64,000 bases of DNA from Kitasatospora sp. MAA19 (GTDB lineage: Bacteria; Actinomycetota; Actinomycetes; Streptomycetales; Streptomycetaceae): NCBI RefSeq assembly GCF_029894125.1, contig NZ_JARXYZ010000003.1, positions 248,001 through 312,000 on the forward strand, given 5' to 3'. Position 1 is the first letter of the stretch. Every line of letters starts with the position of its first letter. This document shows positions 32,061 to 40,462 of the stretch, in pieces. A program made the position numbers and the translations under genes. The notes below the pieces were generated by a model, which ran no database searches, had not been told where the DNA came from, and saw only the letters and a program-made list of their open reading frames with translations.

Positions 32061-33083
32061 ATGACCAAGCTGCTCCGCCCGGCCCCACCACCGCCCGTGC
32101 GGGCCGGGCGACTGCGACCCGTGACCCCGCCCCGCCGACACCCCGCCCTGGCGGGACTGCGGTTGCTGGCCTGGCCGCTCTACCTGCTCGGCTTCGTCTG
32201 GTACCTGCGGGCCGAGGGCCTGCCGTCCGCCAACGACGTGGTGTTCTGCTGGCTGATCGGCGCGCTGCTGACCGCCGCCGTCCACAGCGGGCACGGCTGG
32301 CGCAGCTTCCTGCTGGTCCTGCGCGACTGGGTGCCGGTGATGGCCGCGGTCTGGACGTACTCGCTGCTGCGCGGCTACGGCGCGCACACCCCGTGGGCCC
32401 CGCACTGGCTGCCGCAGCTGCGCGCCGACGAGGTGCTCGGCTTCGGCGAGACCTGGACCGTCCGGCTCCAGCACGCGCTGTGGACGCCCGGCTCGCCGCA
32501 CTGGTACGACTACGCGGCCGCCGCCGTCTACCTCTCGCACTTCTTCCTGGTCTTCGTCCTGCTCGCGGTGCTCTGGCGGCGCCGGCACGACCGGTTCCGG
32601 CAACTGCTCGCCTGCTACCTGTTGCTCACCTTCGCGGGCTTCGCGACGTACCTGCTCTACCCCGCCGACCCGCCGTGGCTGGTCGCCCAGGAGGGCCACC
32701 TGCCGGGGCTCACCCGGGTGGTGTGGGACGTGATCTCCTCGAGCGGGCTGCCGCAGGCCGACTCGCTGGTCGAGAACGGCAGCCAGTTCGCCAACGACGT
32801 CGCCGCGATGCCCTCGCTGCACTCCGCCTACCCGGCGATGCTGCTGTTCTTCTTCTGGCCGACGGCCCGCCCCTGGCTGCGGGCGCTGCTGGTCGCCTAT
32901 CCGCTCGCGATGGCGTTCACCCTGGTGTACGGCGCCGAGCACTTCATCGTCGACATCTTCGCGGGCTGGGCGTACGCGGCCGTGGTGGTGTTCGGCCTGC
33001 GCCTGCTGAGGGACCGGCGTACCGGACTCGCCCGGGGGAGGGCAGACTTGGCCGAGTGCCGACTCAGCCCCACCCCCCAGTGA
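32061..33083 (+). CDS. PAP2-superfamily membrane phosphatase/transferase
   Basis: A 340-residue integral membrane protein with about six helices. The three-part PAP2 active site is degenerate but recognisable: a first region near YDYAAAAVYLSHFF, then AAMPSLHSAYPAML (Ser-Leu-His-Ser of the C2 motif) and YGAEHFIVDIFAGW (His and Asp of C3). This subgroup, similar to inositol-phosphorylceramide-synthase-like proteins, acts on lipid phosphates. ATG at 32061 is preferred over an upstream TTG at 32043; TAGTTT eleven bases earlier could be a -10. Its 3' end overlaps mug by 28 bases. Confidence 0.85.
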   Translation: MTKLLRPAPPPPVRAGRLRPVTPPRRHPALAGLRLLAWPLYLLGFVWYLRAEGLPSANDVVFCWLIGALLTAAVHSGHGWRSFLLVLRDWVPVMAAVWTYSLLRGYGAHTPWAPHWLPQLRADEVLGFGETWTVRLQHALWTPGSPHWYDYAAAAVYLSHFFLVFVLLAVLWRRRHDRFRQLLACYLLLTFAGFATYLLYPADPPWLVAQEGHLPGLTRVVWDVISSSGLPQADSLVENGSQFANDVAAMPSLHSAYPAMLLFFFWPTARPWLRALLVAYPLAMAFTLVYGAEHFIVDIFAGWAYAAVVVFGLRLLRDRRTGLARGRADLAECRLSPTPQ

Positions 33084-33622
33084 AGCCCACCGCCGAGCAG
33101 TTGCTGGCCGCCAAGGACACCACCATCCCGGACGTCACCGGGCCCGGGCTGCGGGTGCTGTTCTGCGGCATCAACCCGGGCCTGTGGTCCGGCGCCACCG
33201 GGCACCACTTCGCCCGCCCCGGCAACCGCTTCTGGCCCGCCCTGCACCGCTCCGGCTTCACCGCGCGCCAGTTGCGCCCGGACGAGCAGGGCGAGCTGCC
33301 CGCGCTCGGCCTGGGCATCACCAACGTCGCGGCGCGCGCCACCGCCAAGGCCGACGAGCTGACCGGCGAGGAGCTGCGCGAGGGCGGCGCCGCGCTCACC
33401 GACCGCGTGCTGCGGCTGCGTCCGCGCGTGCTGGCCGTGCTCGGCATCGGCGCCTACCGGACGGCCTTCGGGCAGCGGCGGGCCGCGATCGGCCGCCAGC
33501 CGGAGGGCATCGGCGAGACCGAGGTGTGGGTGCTGCCCAACCCGAGCGGGCTCAACGCGCACTACACGCTGGACGCGCTGGCCGCCGAGTTCCGCAGGCT
33601 CCGGGACGCGCTCGACGGCTGA
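33056..33622 (+). CDS. mug: G/U mismatch-specific DNA glycosylase
   Basis: A 188-residue uracil-DNA-glycosylase-superfamily repair enzyme that removes uracil or thymine mispaired with guanine. The signature LRVLFCGINPGLWSGATGHH contains the catalytic GINPG, followed by HFARPGNRFWPALHRSGF, LGITNVAARATAKADELT and the C-terminal VWVLPNPSGLNAHYTLDAL (NPSG loop), all typical of Mug/TDG. GTG at 33056 overlaps the end of the PAP2 gene by 28 bases. A 29-bp tandem duplication touches the stop region. Confidence 0.95.
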   Translation: MPTQPHPPVKPTAEQLLAAKDTTIPDVTGPGLRVLFCGINPGLWSGATGHHFARPGNRFWPALHRSGFTARQLRPDEQGELPALGLGITNVAARATAKADELTGEELREGGAALTDRVLRLRPRVLAVLGIGAYRTAFGQRRAAIGRQPEGIGETEVWVLPNPSGLNAHYTLDALAAEFRRLRDALDG

Positions 33623-33849
33623 CGGGCGGTCGGGACGCACCCTGCGGCCGACGGGCGGTCGGGACGCACCCTGCGGCCGACGAGCGGGCAGGCCGCCGTC
33701 AGCCCGTCCGGCAGCGGGAGCTCGCGCAGTTCGCGGATCAGCGCCCGGACGGCGGCCGTCCCGGCCGGCCCGGGCGTGGTGACGTACCCGACGAAGCGGC
33801 TGGACGGGTGCGGCCCGAGGTCGGTGACGGCGAGGCCCGCCCTGGTCAC
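33562..33849 (-). CDS. Hypothetical ORF coupled to the ECF sigma gene
   Basis: GTG at 33849 overlaps the sigma-factor stop as GTGA. The first 60 residues look coding (TRAGLAVTDLGPHPSSRFVG, then AAVRALIRELRELPLPDGL), with a small regulatory-protein feel. After that the frame runs through a 29-bp tandem duplication and antisense to the end of mug, so the C-terminus is probably not native. May be the frame-altered remnant of a short gene. No family recognised. Confidence 0.4.
   Translation of the reverse strand: MTRAGLAVTDLGPHPSSRFVGYVTTPGPAGTAAVRALIRELRELPLPDGLTAACPLVGRRVRPDRPSAAGCVPTARQPSSASRSLRNSAASASSV
33621..33678. repeat. Exact 29-bp tandem duplication
   Basis: Bases 33621-33649 are repeated without change at 33650-33678. 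Since 29 is not a multiple of three, it shifts the frame of any ORF crossing it. It starts at the mug stop codon. Confidence 0.9.
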
Positions 33850-34754
33850 CCCGGCAGCACGGCCAGCTCCAGGGCGGCCAGCCGGGCCGGGTCGGCGACC
33901 ACCTCGTAGCCGGCCACCCGGCCGTCCGCCACCGCCACCCGCAGCACCAGCCGCAACCGCCCGCCCGGGGCGATCACGATCCCCGGCACCCCGTCCACCA
34001 GCGCCACCGCGCCGAACCGGGCCCGCCGGCCGAACACCGTCGTCTCCCGGGCCACCGTCGCCGCGCCCCGGGCCACCAGGGACCGACCGGCCGGCAGCGC
34101 GGCCGGATCGGCCCGGCGCACGACGTCCGGCGCCAGCACCGCCAACAGCGCGTCCAGATCCCCGCCCCGGGCGGCGGCCAGGAACGCCTCCACCACCCGC
34201 CGGTGCCCGGCCAGGCGCTCCGGCGCCAGCGCGGCCGTCCCCCGCACCCGCTGCCGGGCCCGGCTGGCCAGCTTCTTGGCGGCCACCGGGGTCCGGCCGA
34301 CGATCGGCGCGATCTGCTCGAACGGCACCGCGAAGCCGTCGTGCAGCACGAAGGCGACCCGCTCGGCCGGCCCCAGCCGGTCCAGCACCACCAGCAGCGC
34401 CCGGCCCACCGACTCGACCAGCAGCGCCTCCCGCTCCGGGTCCGTCCCCTCGCCCACCGTCCCGTCGCCCGCCGCGGCAGCGGCCCCCGCCGCATCCGGC
34501 AGCGCGTCGCCGACCGGCTCCTCGCGGCGCACCGCGCGGGCCCGCAGCACGTCCAGGCAGAGCCGGGAGACCACCGTGGTCAGCCAGCCCGGCAGGTTGT
34601 CCACCTCGTCCGGCCCGGCCCGGTGCAGCCGCAGCCACGCCTCCTGGACGGCCTCCTCCGCCTCGCCCGTCGACCCGAGCATCCGCTGGGCGACCGCCCG
34701 CAGCCGCCCCCGCTCGGCCTCGAACCTCGCCGCCAGCACCTCGTCCCGGTCCAT
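33846..34754 (-). CDS. sigJ: ECF sigma factor with C-terminal SnoaL-like domain (SigJ type)
   Basis: A 302-residue RNA-polymerase sigma factor. Region 2 is at residues 1-75 (FEAERGRLRAVAQRMLGSTG, EEAVQEAWLRLHRAG, LPGWLTTVVSRLCLDVLRAR) and region 4 at about 120-175 (LGPAERVAFVLHDGFAVPFE, IAPIVGRTPVAAKKLASRAR). The C-terminal 110 residues (RRVVEAFLAAARGGDLDALL onward) form an NTF2/SnoaL-like domain as in ECF41/SigJ proteins, which act without a classical anti-sigma factor. A Gly/Ala-rich linker of 35 residues separates regions 2 and 4. The divergent gene is an azoreductase, a plausible target. Confidence 0.9.
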   Translation of the reverse strand: MDRDEVLAARFEAERGRLRAVAQRMLGSTGEAEEAVQEAWLRLHRAGPDEVDNLPGWLTTVVSRLCLDVLRARAVRREEPVGDALPDAAGAAAAAGDGTVGEGTDPEREALLVESVGRALLVVLDRLGPAERVAFVLHDGFAVPFEQIAPIVGRTPVAAKKLASRARQRVRGTAALAPERLAGHRRVVEAFLAAARGGDLDALLAVLAPDVVRRADPAALPAGRSLVARGAATVARETTVFGRRARFGAVALVDGVPGIVIAPGGRLRLVLRVAVADGRVAGYEVVADPARLAALELAVLPG

Positions 34755-34827
34755 CGGTCACCTTTCCTCGGCCCGGCCCGTCACACCGCTGACGATCCGC
34801 CCAGCACCGAAGTGACGGGAGAACGCT

Positions 34828-35529
34828 GTGACCACCACCACCCTGCTGCACCTGGACTCCAGCATCAGCCTCGGCGACTCGGTCAGCCGCGCGCTGACCG
34901 CCCGGTTCGCCGCCGCCTGGCGTGCCCGGCACGGCGCCGCCGGCCGCTACGTCCACCGGGACCTCATCGCCGAACCCGTCGCCCCGATCGGTGCCGGGTA
35001 CGCGGCCCTCGGCCGCCGCGTCGAGCGCAAGGGGACCGTCCCGGTCGCCGACGTCGCCGCCCTCGCCGAAGGCCCGGACGAGGAACGCGAGTGGTCCCTC
35101 ACCCACCCGCTGATCAACCGGCTGCTCGCCGCCGACACCGTGCTGCTCGGCGTGCCGATGTACAACTTCGCCGTCCCGGCCGCGCTCAAGGCCTGGATCG
35201 ATCGGATCGGCTTCCCCGGCAGCTACACCGACCCGGCCACCGGCGAGAGCCTGCTGCGCCGCACCCGGGTGGTGATCGCCGCCGCCCGTGGCGGCGGCTA
35301 CGGGCCGGGCACCCCGCGCGAGGGTTTCGACTTCCAGATCCCTTACCTGCGGGCCTACTTCACCAACCTCGGCGTCCCGCCCGAGCGCCTGCACATCGTC
35401 GCGGCGGAGCTCACCCGCGCCGACGACGTCCCCGCCCTGGCCGGGCTGCAGCCGCTCGCCGTGAAGTCCCTGGCGGACGCCGAGGCCGCCCTGGACGCCC
35501 TCGCCGCCGGGCGGCCTACAGCGGGGTGA
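34828..35529 (+). CDS. azoR: FMN-dependent NADH-azoreductase
   Basis: A 233-residue flavodoxin-like quinone/azo reductase. The start TTTLLHLDSSISLGDSVSRA matches the phosphate-binding loop of AzoR (S-x-S-x-S region), VLLGVPMYNFAVPAALKAWI is the FMN-binding MYNF motif, and AARGGGYGPGTPREGFDFQI is the second flavin loop. GTG at 34828 follows GACGGGAGAACGCT. It starts 73 bases from the divergent sigma factor. It likely detoxifies quinones or electrophiles using NADH. The extra loop at residues 60-95 is somewhat longer than in E. coli AzoR. Confidence 0.92.
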   Translation: MTTTTLLHLDSSISLGDSVSRALTARFAAAWRARHGAAGRYVHRDLIAEPVAPIGAGYAALGRRVERKGTVPVADVAALAEGPDEEREWSLTHPLINRLLAADTVLLGVPMYNFAVPAALKAWIDRIGFPGSYTDPATGESLLRRTRVVIAAARGGGYGPGTPREGFDFQIPYLRAYFTNLGVPPERLHIVAAELTRADDVPALAGLQPLAVKSLADAEAALDALAAGRPTAG

Positions 35530-35628
35530 CGGCTCTGTAGCGACCCTGCGGCGGGCCGGCGGCGGGTGACGGCCTGCAACGGGGTGACGGCCTACAGGTG
35601 ACGGCCTACAACGGGGTGACGGCCTTCA
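35524..35628. repeat. GGTGACGGCC(T) imperfect tandem repeats
   Basis: Between the azoreductase and the M56 gene, variants of GGTGACGGCCTACAAC occur about five times in just over 100 bases and run into the last codons of the M56 gene. Spacing is irregular (14-40 bases). Confidence 0.6.
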
Positions 35629-36559
35629 GCACCACCAGCAGGGCCACGGCGGCGTTGAGCGCGCAGAGCGCCGACGCCGCCGTACCGGCCGCGGCGACCA
35701 TCGCGGCCAGACCCGCCCGGGTCTTCGCCGGGGGCCAGTTTCGGGAAGTCGGCACCGGGCCGAGCAGCGCGGCGACCCGGCGCGGTACCGGGCCGGGCGT
35801 GGCCGTCGGGGCGGCGAAGGCCGCGAAACCGGGCGGGGTCGCGTGCGACACCAGGGCCGCCCGGGCCACCGCCCGCGCGGTGATCCGGCGGTCCCCCACC
35901 TCCTGGGCCGACTCCTCGTCCGCCCACCGCTCCGCGCTGAACGCCACCGCGTGCTGCAGCGGCCGCAGGAACGGGTTGACGCAGGCGGCCAGTTGGGTGG
36001 TCAGCAGGTACCGGTGGTGGCGGTGGCGCAGGTGCGCCCGCTCGTGCGCGAGCAGCGCCTCGCGCTCGTCCTCGGGCAGCCCGGCCAGCATCCCGGTGGA
36101 GACCACCACCCGACCCGGCGAGCCGGGCAGCGCGTACGCGTACGGGCTGCGGTCCGGCAGCACCGCGAGGTCGCCGGCCGGCCCGGGCCCCGCCGGCAGC
36201 CCGGTCAGCGCCCGCCGGGCCCGGGACCGCACCCGCAGGTGCCGGCCGACCGTCCGGGCGCAGGCCGCGGACACCAGGACCAGCAGCCACATCGCGGCCG
36301 TCCCGACCGTCTCGTGGTACGGCAGCGCGGCCCGCACCTCCGGGTCGGACCAACTGTCCGGGAGCGGGTTGCCGGGGATCTGCGCGGTGCCCACCACGCC
36401 GATCAGCCCGAGGCAGAGCACGCTGCACACCGCCATCACCGCGCTGATCACGGTCATCAGCCGGGCCGCACCGCGCGGGTGCAGGTGCTGCTCGGTGAGG
36501 CGCGCGATCGGTACCGCGGTCAGCGGCAGGATGAGCGGGAGGAAGACGAAGAAGCCCAC
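35606..36559 (-). CDS. M56-family (BlaR1-like) membrane metallopeptidase
   Basis: A 317-residue membrane protein with four or five helices. The zinc motif HExxH is present as LLAHERAHLRHRHHR in a loop between membrane segments, preceded by AYALPGSPGRVVVSTGMLAG, typical of the BlaR1/MecR1 peptidase domain. There is no penicillin-binding sensor domain, as in most actinobacterial M56 proteins. It starts three bases after the stop of a BlaI-type repressor, forming the usual BlaI-M56 operon in which the peptidase triggers loss of the repressor in response to an envelope signal that is unknown here. Confidence 0.9.
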   Translation of the reverse strand: MGFFVFLPLILPLTAVPIARLTEQHLHPRGAARLMTVISAVMAVCSVLCLGLIGVVGTAQIPGNPLPDSWSDPEVRAALPYHETVGTAAMWLLVLVSAACARTVGRHLRVRSRARRALTGLPAGPGPAGDLAVLPDRSPYAYALPGSPGRVVVSTGMLAGLPEDEREALLAHERAHLRHRHHRYLLTTQLAACVNPFLRPLQHAVAFSAERWADEESAQEVGDRRITARAVARAALVSHATPPGFAAFAAPTATPGPVPRRVAALLGPVPTSRNWPPAKTRAGLAAMVAAAGTAASALCALNAAVALLVVLKAVTPL

Positions 36560-36562
36560 GGG

Positions 36563-36988
36563 TCAGCTCTCACGGTCGGCCGCTGCCGGATCGGCGGACG
36601 CGGCGTCGAGCAGCGCCCGTAGCAGGTCCTCGTCATGCGGGAGCAGCGCGGTCACGAAGCTGGCCAGGACGGCGTCCCGGTCCGCTTCCCCGTCGAGCAT
36701 CCGGCGCATCCGCAGGGCCGCCAGCCCGGCCGCGTCGGAGGAGGCCTGCCACAGGTAGGAGCGTCCCGAACGGCTCCGCGAGACGGCGTTCTTGGCGTGC
36801 AGCCGGGACAGGATGGTCATCACCGTGGTGTACGCCAGATCGCCCTCCAGGCGCTCCTGGACCCACCCCGCGGTGGCCGGGCCGGGCGCCTGTTGGAGCA
36901 CCGCCAGCACCTGCGCCTCCAACTCCCCCTGGCCACGCCGTCGGGCGGGCGCCTCCACGGCCGCCGGGGCGTGCCTCTCGTCTGCCAT
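36563..36988 (-). CDS. BlaI/MecI-family transcriptional repressor
   Basis: The 141-residue product has the BlaI winged helix: GQGELEAQVLAVLQQAPGPA, TAGWVQERLEGDLAYTTVMT, ILSRLHAKNAVSRSRSGRSY, and a helical dimerisation tail (LASFVTALLPHDEDLLRALL). First gene of a two-gene unit with the M56 peptidase. Targets often include cell-envelope or respiratory genes; the next gene on this strand's upstream side is a cytochrome oxidase subunit 37138-38856, which could be one. Confidence 0.92.
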   Translation of the reverse strand: MADERHAPAAVEAPARRRGQGELEAQVLAVLQQAPGPATAGWVQERLEGDLAYTTVMTILSRLHAKNAVSRSRSGRSYLWQASSDAAGLAALRMRRMLDGEADRDAVLASFVTALLPHDEDLLRALLDAASADPAAADRES

Positions 36989-37137
36989 GACGGCCCACTC
37001 CCTCCGGATGCCGCGCCCCGGAGCCGGCGGGGCACGCGTTCATCCTAACGAGCGGAAGCCCCGCACGAACCGGTCCGCGCACGCCTGCCCGGGCTTTCCG
37101 CCGCCGACCGCCCGACCCCTGCAAGCCCCGCCCCCGC

Positions 37138-38856
37138 TCAGCGCAGCGGTTCCCGCGCGTTCTGCCGCCGGTCGAGCTCGGCGATGTCGGGGTGGTGCAG
37201 GTCGAAGGCCGGGGACTCGGAGCGGATCCTCGGCAGCCGGACGAAGTTGTGCCGCGGCGGCGGGCAGGAGGTGGCCCACTCCAGCGACCGTCCGTACCCC
37301 CACGGGTCGTCGACGGTCACCTTCTCCCCGTAGCGGGCGGTGTTCCAGACGTTGTAGAGGAACGGCAGGGTGGAGGCGCCGAGCAGCAGGGAGCCGATGC
37401 TGGAGACGGTGTTGAGCGTGGTGAAGCCGTCCGAGGCGAGGTAGTCCGCGTACCGGCGCGGCATGCCCTCGGCGCCGAGCCAGTGCTGCACCAGGAAGGT
37501 CGCGTGGAAGCCGGCGAAGAGGGTCCAGAAGTGGATCCGCCCGAGCCGCTCGTCCAGCATCCGCCCGGTGAACTTGGGCCACCAGAAGTGGAATCCGGCG
37601 AACATCGCGAAGACGACGGTGCCGAAGACCACGTAGTGGAAGTGCGCGACGACGAAGTACGAGTCGGAGACGTGGAAGTCGACCGGCGGCGAGGCCAGCA
37701 GCACCCCGGTGAGGCCGCCGAACAGGAAGGTGACCAGGAAGCCGACCGTCCACAGCATCGGCGTCTCGAAGCTCAGCGATCCGTGCCACATGGTGCCGAT
37801 CCAGTTGAAGAACTTCACCCCGGTCGGCACCGCGATCAGCATCGTCATGATCGAGAAGAACGGCAGCAGCACCTGTCCGGTGACGAACATGTGGTGCGCC
37901 CAGACCGTGATCGACAGCCCGGTGATGGCGATGGTCGCGCCGATCAGGCCGGAGTAGCCGAAGACCGGTTTGCGGCTGAACACCGGGATGATCTCGGTGA
38001 CGATGCCGAAGAACGGCAGCGCGATGATGTACACCTCCGGGTGGCCGAAGAACCAGAACAGGTGCTGCCACAGCAGCGCCCCGCCGTTGGCCGCGTCGAA
38101 GACGTGCGAGCCGAACTTGCGGTCCGACTCCAGGCAGAGCAGGGCGGCGGCGAGCACCGGGAAGGCGAACAGCACCAGCACGGCGGTGAGCAGGATGTTC
38201 CAGACGAAGATCGGCAGCCGGAACAGCGTCATGCCGGGCGCCCGGAGGCAGACGATCGTGGTGATGAAGTTGACCGAGCCCAGGATCGTGCCGAAGCCGG
38301 AGAAGGCCAGTCCCATGATCCACAGGTCCGCGCCGAGGCCGGGGCTGTGCTCGGCGCTGTTCAGCGGCGCGTAGGCGAACCAGCCGAAGTCGGCGGCGCC
38401 GCCCGGGGTCAGGAAGCCGAACACGGCGATCAGCGAGCCGAACAGGTAGAGCCAGTAGGCGAGCGCGTTCAGCCGCGGGAAGGCCACATCGGGCGCGCCG
38501 ATCTGCAGCGGCATGATCCAGTTGGCGAAGCCGGCGAACAGCGGGGTGGCGAACATCAGCAGCATGATCGTGCCGTGCATGGTGAACAGCTGGTTGAACT
38601 GCTGGTTGTCGAGCAACTGCATTCCGGGGCGCGCCAGTTCGAGGCGCATCAGCATCGCCATCAGGCCGCCGGCCAGGAAGAACAGGAAGGCGGTGGTCAT
38701 ATAGAGGGTGCCGATGCGCTTGTGGTCCGTGGTGGTCAGCCAGCCCACCAGCGCCCGGCCTCGGCGGCGGCGCCGGGCGGTGAACCAGTGCTCCAGCCGG
38801 GGGGCGCGCGACGGGTGCGGGGCCTGCTCGACGACGTCCTTCGGCAGAAGAGTCAC
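37138..38856 (-). CDS. ctaD: Cytochrome c oxidase subunit I (stand-alone copy)
   Basis: A 572-residue twelve-helix heme-copper oxidase subunit. Key motifs: [14 protein letters not shown] (low-spin heme His), [19 protein letters not shown] (CuB His and the cross-linked Tyr), [11 protein letters not shown] (the two CuB His) and [20 protein letters not shown] (high-spin and low-spin heme His). GTG at 38856 ([14 protein letters not shown]) is the likely start; the frame is open to 38910. No subunit II, III or IV gene is nearby, so this is probably a second ctaD copy outside the main cta locus, next to a BlaI/M56 pair. Confidence 0.93.
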   Translation of the reverse strand: MTLLPKDVVEQAPHPSRAPRLEHWFTARRRRRGRALVGWLTTTDHKRIGTLYMTTAFLFFLAGGLMAMLMRLELARPGMQLLDNQQFNQLFTMHGTIMLLMFATPLFAGFANWIMPLQIGAPDVAFPRLNALAYWLYLFGSLIAVFGFLTPGGAADFGWFAYAPLNSAEHSPGLGADLWIMGLAFSGFGTILGSVNFITTIVCLRAPGMTLFRLPIFVWNILLTAVLVLFAFPVLAAALLCLESDRKFGSHVFDAANGGALLWQHLFWFFGHPEVYIIALPFFGIVTEIIPVFSRKPVFGYSGLIGATIAITGLSITVWAHHMFVTGQVLLPFFSIMTMLIAVPTGVKFFNWIGTMWHGSLSFETPMLWTVGFLVTFLFGGLTGVLLASPPVDFHVSDSYFVVAHFHYVVFGTVVFAMFAGFHFWWPKFTGRMLDERLGRIHFWTLFAGFHATFLVQHWLGAEGMPRRYADYLASDGFTTLNTVSSIGSLLLGASTLPFLYNVWNTARYGEKVTVDDPWGYGRSLEWATSCPPPRHNFVRLPRIRSESPAFDLHHPDIAELDRRQNAREPLR

Positions 38857-39059
38857 GCAGCGCGCCTTCCGTGCTCGGGGCCGGACCGGGGCCGGACAGT
38901 AGTCGGACAACCACTACCAGTCGCCACCCGGGGCAGCCCGGGGCCGCGCACGACGCGTCACTCGAACGGCCCCTACCCGGTTGCCCGGCGCCCCGGCCCG
39001 ACGGACGGTCGAAGTCCGTACGGTCCTCCCCTGGGCCCGTTCGGCCCTTGGAGGAGCCC

Positions 39060-39524
39060 ATGACCAGCCCGTCGTCCAACCCCGAGCAGCCCTGGCGCAC
39101 CGGCTCCGGCACACCGCGGCCGACGCCGGGCAACGAGTTCAGCGACTGGGCCCCCGGCCTGGTGATGTTCGCGGGCGTGCTGATGCTGATGAACGGCATC
39201 ATGGAGGTCTTCCGGGGCATCATGGCGGTCTCCGACGACGACCTCTTCGTCCACACCCCCCGCTACGTCTTCCGGTTCGATCTCACCGGCTGGGGCTGGA
39301 TCCACATCATCATCGGCGTCCTGGTCGCGGTGGTCGGCGCATTCCTCCTCAAGGGTGCCGCCTGGGCCCGCTTCGCCGGCATCTTCCTCACCGCACTGAG
39401 CGCCCTCGAGAGCTTCCTGGCGCTGCCGTACTACCCGTTCTGGTCGCTCGTGGTGATCGCGCTGGACATCTTCATCATCTGTGCGCTCTGCGTCTACCGC
39501 CCCGGGGCGGGCGCCCCGTCCTGA
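39060..39524 (+). CDS. Small four-helix membrane protein (DUF7144-like)
   Basis: The 154-residue product has a disordered Pro-rich start (MTSPSSNPEQPWRTGSGTPR) and four membrane helices: GLVMFAGVLMLMNGIMEVFR, WGWIHIIIGVLVAVVGAFLL, FAGIFLTALSALESFLALPY and PFWSLVVIALDIFIICALCV. The pattern fits a common actinobacterial family of unknown function. ATG at 39060 follows TTGGAGGAGCCC, a strong ribosome site. It is divergent from ctaD across a 200-base gap with no other gene. Confidence 0.85.
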   Translation: MTSPSSNPEQPWRTGSGTPRPTPGNEFSDWAPGLVMFAGVLMLMNGIMEVFRGIMAVSDDDLFVHTPRYVFRFDLTGWGWIHIIIGVLVAVVGAFLLKGAAWARFAGIFLTALSALESFLALPYYPFWSLVVIALDIFIICALCVYRPGAGAPS

Positions 39525-39555
39525 CGACCCGGTGGTCCGCGCGCCCGTACCCGCC

Positions 39556-40461
39556 TCAGGTACGGGCGCGCTGCGTGACGGCGATGCAGACCAGCACCAC
39601 CCCGGCCGTGACCGGAGCCGCCGTCGGCAGGTCCTCGCCCAGCAGCAGCACCGACCAGACCAGCGTCAACAGCGGCTGCGCGAGCTGCAGTTGGCTGGCC
39701 CGCGGCACCCCGATCGCCGCCATCCCCCGGTACCAGAGCACGAAGCCGCCGAGCTGCGACACCGCCGCCGTGTACGCCAGCCCGGCCAGCGCCTTCGCCC
39801 CGAGGTGGACCGGCTCGGCGGGAAGGGCGAGCGCGGTGGTCAGCAGTGTCACCGGCAGCGCGGCCACCACCGCCCAGGCGATCACCTGGGCGCCCGGCAG
39901 GTCGCGGGAGAGCCGTCCGCCCTCCGCGTACCCGGCCGCGCAGACCAGCAGCGCCACGAACAGGTGGAGGTCGGCGACGGTCGGCCGGCCGTGGCTCTGC
40001 AGCAGGGTGAAGACGAGCACCGCCACCGCCCCGGCCAGCGCCGCCGCCCAGAACGCCCGGGACGGCCGGCGCCCGGTCCGCAGCGCCGCGAACACCGCGG
40101 TGGCCAGCGGCAGGACGCCGATGACCACCGCGGAGTGGGCCGTCGAGGAGGTCCGCAGGGCGAGCGTGGTCAGCAGCGGGAAGCCCAGGACGCAGCCCCC
40201 CGACACCACCAGCAGGGCCGGCCAGTGCCGCCGGGGCGGCAGCGGCGCGCGGGCGGCGGCCAGGTAGAGCGCGGCGAGCAGGCCGGCCACGGCGCCGCGC
40301 AGCCCGGTCGCGGTCCACGGGCCGAAGCCGGTCAGGGCCCACGCGGTGGCGGGGAAGCTGAGCGAGAAGGCGGCCACCCCGAGGGCGGCCAGGGCGGTAC
40401 CGGAGGCGGGGCTCTGCGGTGCTATCGCCATCGGGCGGGTAGCGCTATCTTGTGCCGTCAT
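39556..40461 (-). CDS. EamA/DMT-family transporter
   Basis: A 301-residue protein with ten predicted helices arranged as two EamA repeats (ALAALGVAAFSLSFPATAWA and later SQLGGFVLWYRGMAAIGVPR). Such carriers export or import small metabolites such as amino acids or vitamins. Two starts are possible: ATG 40461, which overlaps the start codon of the divergent MocR gene, or ATG 40431, which leaves 28 bases between genes. The second is more natural. MocR-type regulators often govern a neighbouring transporter, so functional linkage is likely. Confidence 0.88.
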   Translation of the reverse strand: MTAQDSATRPMAIAPQSPASGTALAALGVAAFSLSFPATAWALTGFGPWTATGLRGAVAGLLAALYLAAARAPLPPRRHWPALLVVSGGCVLGFPLLTTLALRTSSTAHSAVVIGVLPLATAVFAALRTGRRPSRAFWAAALAGAVAVLVFTLLQSHGRPTVADLHLFVALLVCAAGYAEGGRLSRDLPGAQVIAWAVVAALPVTLLTTALALPAEPVHLGAKALAGLAYTAAVSQLGGFVLWYRGMAAIGVPRASQLQLAQPLLTLVWSVLLLGEDLPTAAPVTAGVVLVCIAVTQRART

Positions 40462-40462
40462 G
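40431..40462. promoter_or_regulatory. Minimal divergent promoter with overlapping start codons
   Basis: The two ATG codons overlap at CATG (40459-40462). Upstream of the MocR start is TAGCGCTATCTT; TAGCGCTA (40440-40447) is a perfect palindrome and TATCTT (40445-40450) a possible -10 only ten bases before the ATG, fitting a leaderless message. Confidence 0.45.

Noticed and set aside
34755-34827. ECF41-type autoregulated promoter (TGTCACA plus CGTC)
   Set aside because: Only GTCACA is present; no CGTC at the correct distance on either strand.
37040-39256. 738-codon minus-strand ORF overlapping ctaD
   Set aside because: Out-of-frame shadow of the ctaD gene; the true frame has all heme ligands.
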